Source: Defluviitaleaceae bacterium
GTDB lineage: Bacteria > Bacillota > Clostridia > Lachnospirales > WQUN01
DNA length: 8,541 nt
Direction of reading: 5' to 3'
Assembly: GCA_009783525.1 (NCBI GenBank)
Contig: WRDG01000086.1
Location: forward strand, 1-8,541
Both the position numbers and the translations under genes were made by a program. This document shows positions 6,780-8,541 of this stretch, piece by piece. Positions within the stretch are counted from its first letter, which is position 1, and every line of letters begins with the position of its first letter. The notes below the pieces were generated by a model. It worked only from the letters and a program-made list of their open reading frames with translations. It made no database searches and was not told the origin of the DNA.

Positions 6780-7429
6780 GCGATCCGTAAAATATAGCGG
6801 ATCATAAAAAATATATGGAACCCGCTGCCGCCCATAACAAGCAAATGAAACAGCTCGTGGAATCCGAACCATTTTATTTTAAATTTTGGCCATTTGAGCG
6901 CGTAAAAAATTGCGCCGACCGAATAAACCGCGCCGCCCGAAATCAACATTATTACACCCGCTAGCGGTATCGCCCTAATCAGCGGGAAAAACGCAGCAAG
7001 CACGAGCCAGCCCATAAACAAATAAATGGCGGTTGACAGCCAGCGCGGCGCGTTAATCCACAGAGCCTTTAAAATTATACCCGAAAACGCGAGCCCCCAA
7101 ATTGCAATCAATAAACCCCAGCCCCACGGCCCGCGGAGCGGAAGCAAACAAATCGGCGTGTACGTTCCCGCTATCAGGACGAAAATCATCATGTGGTCTA
7201 CCCGGCGTAAAATCGCAATCACTTTTTCCGGCACGGGCAGCATATGGTATACGGTGCTTGCCGTGTAAAGCAATATGAGCGCCAAACCGAAAATTGCGAA
7301 CGCCACCACATATACATGACTGCCGCGCGATAACGCCATGTTGATAAAAAAAACTGTGAACGCGAGCGAGATGACGGCAGCCGCCAAATGCGTCATCGCG
7401 CTGAACGGATCCCTGATCTTTTTGAACAT
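6776..7429 (-). CDS. trhA: TrhA/hemolysin III (PAQR superfamily) seven-helix membrane protein
   Basis: This 217-residue integral membrane protein has the family's normal length. Hydrophobic segments lie at about 14-33, 38-57, 79-97, 103-121, 131-150, 155-177 and 196-213, giving seven helices. The PAQR signature is complete: DPFSAMTH (7-14), Ser58 and His62 in STVYHM, Asp78-His79 in DHMMIF, AGTYTP (87-92), and the C-terminal HELFH with His191 and His195. Together these form the predicted metal site within the membrane. Bacterial members are linked to membrane energetics and fluidity homeostasis. The name hemolysin III is historical and does not imply a toxin here. AAGGAGG (7436-7442, minus strand) lies six bases before the ATG, an excellent site. 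The stop TAG on the minus strand uses bases also read in mutS2's TAA, so no space for a terminator separates the two convergent genes. The gene appears monocistronic. Confidence 0.95.
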   Translation of the reverse strand: MFKKIRDPFSAMTHLAAAVISLAFTVFFINMALSRGSHVYVVAFAIFGLALILLYTASTVYHMLPVPEKVIAILRRVDHMMIFVLIAGTYTPICLLPLRGPWGWGLLIAIWGLAFSGIILKALWINAPRWLSTAIYLFMGWLVLAAFFPLIRAIPLAGVIMLISGGAVYSVGAIFYALKWPKFKIKWFGFHELFHLLVMGGSGFHIFFMIRYILRIA

Positions 7430-7480
7430 GATATACCTCCTTGTTTTTTTGCTACGTCATGTAGTATCGATAACTATGTG

Positions 7481-7508
7481 TTGAATTAATATAAACCCGT
7501 CATATAAT
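7481..7508 (+). promoter_or_regulatory. Candidate sigma-A promoter for the DUF1836 gene
   Basis: TTGAAT (7481-7486) is 16 bases from a perfect TATAAT (7503-7508). The predicted start near 7515 gives a leader of about 28 bases ending in the ribosome site at 7530-7535. It shares its DNA with the trhA promoter on the other strand. Confidence 0.6.
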
Positions 7509-7516
7509 TATTGCAA
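7488..7516 (-). promoter_or_regulatory. trhA: Candidate sigma-A promoter for trhA
   Basis: On the minus strand, TTGCAA (7511-7516) is 17 bases from TATATT (7488-7493, 5/6 match). This predicts a leader of about 50 bases. The promoter overlaps the oppositely directed DUF1836 promoter almost entirely. Confidence 0.5.
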
Positions 7517-7529
7517 GCATTTTTTTGCT

Positions 7530-7535
7530 GAGGAG
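7530..7535 (+). promoter_or_regulatory. Shine-Dalgarno GAGGAG supporting a TTG start
   Basis: The site lies seven bases before the TTG at 7543, an optimal distance. The first in-frame ATG (7567) is more than 30 bases away, so TTG is the likely initiator. Confidence 0.8.
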
Positions 7536-7542
7536 AAAATAA

Positions 7543-8082
7543 TTGGAAAACGAGATTGATTTATTAATGTTAATCGAACAAGCCGTACGCGACGACGCGA
7601 TTGACGCGTCGCAAATACCGGGCATCGACCTTTACATGGACCAAGTGACAACTTTTTTGGAAAACGCGCTCGGCGGCAATAAGCGGAACGATACCGAAAA
7701 AGTTATGACCAAAACGATGGTCAACAATTACACCAAAGACAAGGTGCTACCCCCGCCCGTCCATAAAAAATATTCAAAAGACCATATGCTGATGCTCATC
7801 ATCATCTACCACCTCAAGCAGTCGCTATCAATCGGAGACGTAAAAAAACTCCTGCCCGAAAATATGAACGCCGCCGCCGAATTTTACGGCGCGTTCGAAT
7901 GTTTGCAGCGCGACGCAAAAAAAACAGCGGCAGATTCAATTGACGCGTCCCGGCAAAAATTAATGCCGCCCGAAGATAAAAACGGCAAAGAAAAAATTTT
8001 ACTGCTTATCATTTCATTAATATTGGAAGCGAACACAAAAAAACAGCTTGCGGCAAAATTGATAGACAATTTTTTCGGATGA
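7543..8082 (+). CDS. DUF1836 domain protein, probable MerR-like helix-turn-helix regulator
   Basis: The 179-residue protein starts with TTG, as the well-placed GAGGAG shows. The DUF1836 hallmark IPGIDLYMDQVTTFLE is at 25-40. It is followed by MTKTMVNNYTKDKVLPPP (55-72), KKYSKDHMLMLIIIYHLK (75-92) and LSIGDVKKLL (95-104). The VNNYTKDKVLPPP stretch looks like the MerR-family pattern in which the wing follows a Y-x-K/E-x-G/K-L-L-P-P motif, so DNA binding is plausible. The C-terminal half (105-179) is helical, with a hydrophobic segment ILLLIISLILEA (152-163) that may serve dimerisation. DUF1836 proteins are mainly found in Firmicutes and have no function known to me. The gene is single, divergent from trhA with overlapping promoters, and ends nine bases before a hairpin-forming palindrome. 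The family is clear; the regulatory role is an inference. Confidence 0.85.
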   Translation: MENEIDLLMLIEQAVRDDAIDASQIPGIDLYMDQVTTFLENALGGNKRNDTEKVMTKTMVNNYTKDKVLPPPVHKKYSKDHMLMLIIIYHLKQSLSIGDVKKLLPENMNAAAEFYGAFECLQRDAKKTAADSIDASRQKLMPPEDKNGKEKILLLIISLILEANTKKQLAAKLIDNFFG

Positions 8083-8091
8083 AAAAACGAG

Positions 8092-8108
8092 GCGGGATAA
8101 TATCCCGC
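8092..8108. repeat. Inverted repeat GCGGGATA-A-TATCCCGC after the DUF1836 gene
   Basis: Eight-base arms pair perfectly around one A, nine bases after the DUF1836 stop. No T-run follows (TACTGTAAG comes next), so it is not an intrinsic terminator as it stands. It is the same sequence as the stem of the terminator at 8331-8354. Confidence 0.75.
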
Positions 8109-8127
8109 TACTGTAAGACAACCACAT

Positions 8128-8195
8128 TGTCATTCTGAGCGCAGCGAAGAATCATACGGAAAGATGAAAGATCCTTCACTTCGTTCAGGATGACA
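8128..8195. mobile_element. Palindromic MITE-like element, copy 1
   Basis: Two 26-base arms (8128-8153 and 8170-8195) are inverted repeats with about five mismatches, several of which still allow G-U pairing in RNA. A 16-base A+G-rich loop separates them. The arms begin TGTCATTCTGAGCG and end CAGGATGACA. Sequences of this kind (CATTCTGAGCG...GAAGAATC) are familiar as dispersed non-coding repeats in many bacterial genomes. There is no transposase, so mobility in trans is an inference. Confidence 0.6.
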
Positions 8196-8247
8196 GTTTT
8201 TTTAGGAGGGAGCGGTTAAATACCCCTCTACTGTAAGACAACCACAT

Positions 8248-8315
8248 TGTCATTCTGAGCGCAGCGAAGAATCATACGGAAAGATGAAAGATCCTTCACT
8301 TCGTTCAGGATGACA
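8248..8315. mobile_element. Palindromic MITE-like element, copy 2
   Basis: This copy is identical to the one at 8128-8195, with arms at 8248-8273 and 8290-8315. The identity extends 20 bases upstream of the arm, so the duplicated unit is larger than the palindrome itself. Confidence 0.6.
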
Positions 8316-8330
8316 AGTTTCTTAGGAGAG

Positions 8331-8354
8331 GGCGGATAATATCCCGCCTTTTTT
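8331..8354 (+). terminator. Probable intrinsic terminator
   Basis: GGCGG (8331-8335) pairs with CCGCC (8344-8348) around an A+T-rich loop and is followed directly by T6 (8349-8354). It would end transcription from the DUF1836 gene after passing through the repeat array. The stem has only five G-C pairs, so strength is moderate. Confidence 0.7.
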
Positions 8355-8414
8355 ATTGAATTTTTTTTCGTGCGGAAACAGTACAAAAGTTTGGCCGCTA
8401 ATCAAAAATTAATA

Positions 8415-8443
8415 TTGTTATCAAATTGTAATTATGTTATTAT
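8415..8443 (+). promoter_or_regulatory. Candidate sigma-A promoter for a gene beyond the right edge
   Basis: TTGTTA (8415-8420) is 17 bases from TATTAT (8438-8443, 5/6 match) in an A+T-rich region just after the terminator. It points to the right, toward the ribosome-site-like sequence at 8497-8504. Confidence 0.5.
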
Positions 8444-8473
8444 GCTTACATACATTTGAGCTTTTAATTTATT

Positions 8474-8483
8474 TTTGTACAAA
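8474..8483. repeat. 10-bp palindrome TTTGTACAAA in the leader
   Basis: This perfect short palindrome lies about 30 bases after the proposed -10. It contains the half-sites TTGTAC and GTACAA also seen in the TPR/mutS2 palindrome, but with a different spacing. It overlaps an 11-base direct repeat, CAAATTGTAAT (8422-8432 and 8480-8490). A chance origin in A+T-rich DNA is quite possible. Confidence 0.3.
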
Positions 8484-8541
8484 TTGTAATAAAAAAGAGG
8501 TGATATAAAAAACAATAAAAAGGAGAACCGCAACTCCAAAA

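Larger units (their letters stand above)
8089..8348. repeat. 120-bp tandem repeat, two full units plus a partial third
   Basis: Units begin near 8089, 8209 and 8329. The first 20 or so bases of each are versions of one hairpin sequence: GGCGGGATAATATCCCGC, a diverged AGCGGTTAAATACCCCTC, and GGCGGATAATATCCCGCC. Bases 8108-8195 and 8228-8315 are identical over 88 positions, while the short joints after them differ. The identity of the cores against divergence of the joints suggests either a recent duplication or conversion. No coding frame runs through it. Confidence 0.9.
8355..8541 (+). other. Gene-free leader region ending in a strong Shine-Dalgarno-like site
   Basis: No convincing gene is seen here. 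GAGGTGAT (8497-8504) is an eight-base perfect complement of the usual 16S rRNA tail, and AAGGAGA follows near 8520. No ATG, GTG or TTG sits at a proper distance inside the window; the GTG within the first site meets a stop two codons later. Two frames stay open to the edge, one from 8493 and one from 8509, both Lys/Asn/Arg-rich. A gene therefore probably starts at or just past the edge, but its start and identity cannot be read. Confidence 0.45.

Noticed and set aside
6776..7429. Hemolysin toxin or virulence factor
   Set aside because: The hemolysin III name is historical; the PAQR/TrhA signature indicates a housekeeping membrane protein.
8089..8348. CRISPR array
   Set aside because: There are only two copies of a long 120-bp unit with short unlike joints and no spacer pattern; no cas genes are nearby.

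Overview
The window is a stretch of bacterial chromosome of moderate GC. It carries eight protein genes (one cut by the left edge), short A+T-rich intergenic gaps and strong Shine-Dalgarno sites. The gene set suggests a Firmicutes bacterium, probably an uncultured Clostridia-like lineage. The reasons are a DUF1836 protein, a short Clostridia-type dGTPase-like HD protein, MutS2 of Bacillus-like length and architecture, a cytoplasmic-looking CwlQ-type transglycosylase, and a TPR protein with a CFI-box-type tail. This assignment is an inference from gene content. No rRNA, tRNA, CRISPR array, transposase or phage gene was seen.

Layout from left to right. A zinc- and NAD-dependent medium-chain dehydrogenase lies on the minus strand and lacks its C-terminus (1-832). 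Diverging from it is a plus-strand pair: an OmpR/PhoB-type response regulator (960-1643) and, 11 bases later, a dGTPase-like HD phosphohydrolase (1655-2671). Convergent to these is a minus-strand pair read from 4300 down: a five-TPR protein with a Cys-rich C-terminal domain (3350-4300) and a lytic transglycosylase (2736-3353), joined by a 4-base ATGA stop/start overlap. mutS2 (4401-6779) diverges from that pair across a 100-base gap. The gap appears to hold back-to-back promoters sharing one -10 element and a perfect 12-bp palindrome. mutS2 then collides tail to tail with a TrhA/hemolysin-III membrane protein gene (6776-7429, minus), their stop codons overlapping by 4 bases. A divergent, overlapping promoter pair separates that gene from a DUF1836 gene starting with TTG (7543-8082).

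The last 460 bases hold no recognised gene. They contain a 120-bp tandem duplication whose two copies share an 88-base identical core with imperfect inverted-repeat arms, resembling a dispersed palindromic/MITE-like repeat. The array is flanked by copies of a GGCGG-ATAATAT-CCCGCC hairpin, the last of which is followed by T6 and looks like an intrinsic terminator. After it come a good promoter, a small palindrome and a strong anti-SD match, evidently the leader of a gene beginning at or beyond the right edge.

The genes are mostly housekeeping or accessory singletons: nucleotide pools, wall remodelling, ribosome/DNA quality control, membrane homeostasis. They do not form one evident pathway, and I see no clear new defence or biosynthetic system. 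The points most worth attention are the TPR/CFI-box plus transglycosylase pair, the response regulator paired with a dGTPase instead of a kinase, the palindrome in the shared TPR/mutS2 promoter, and the repeat array built on a terminator.
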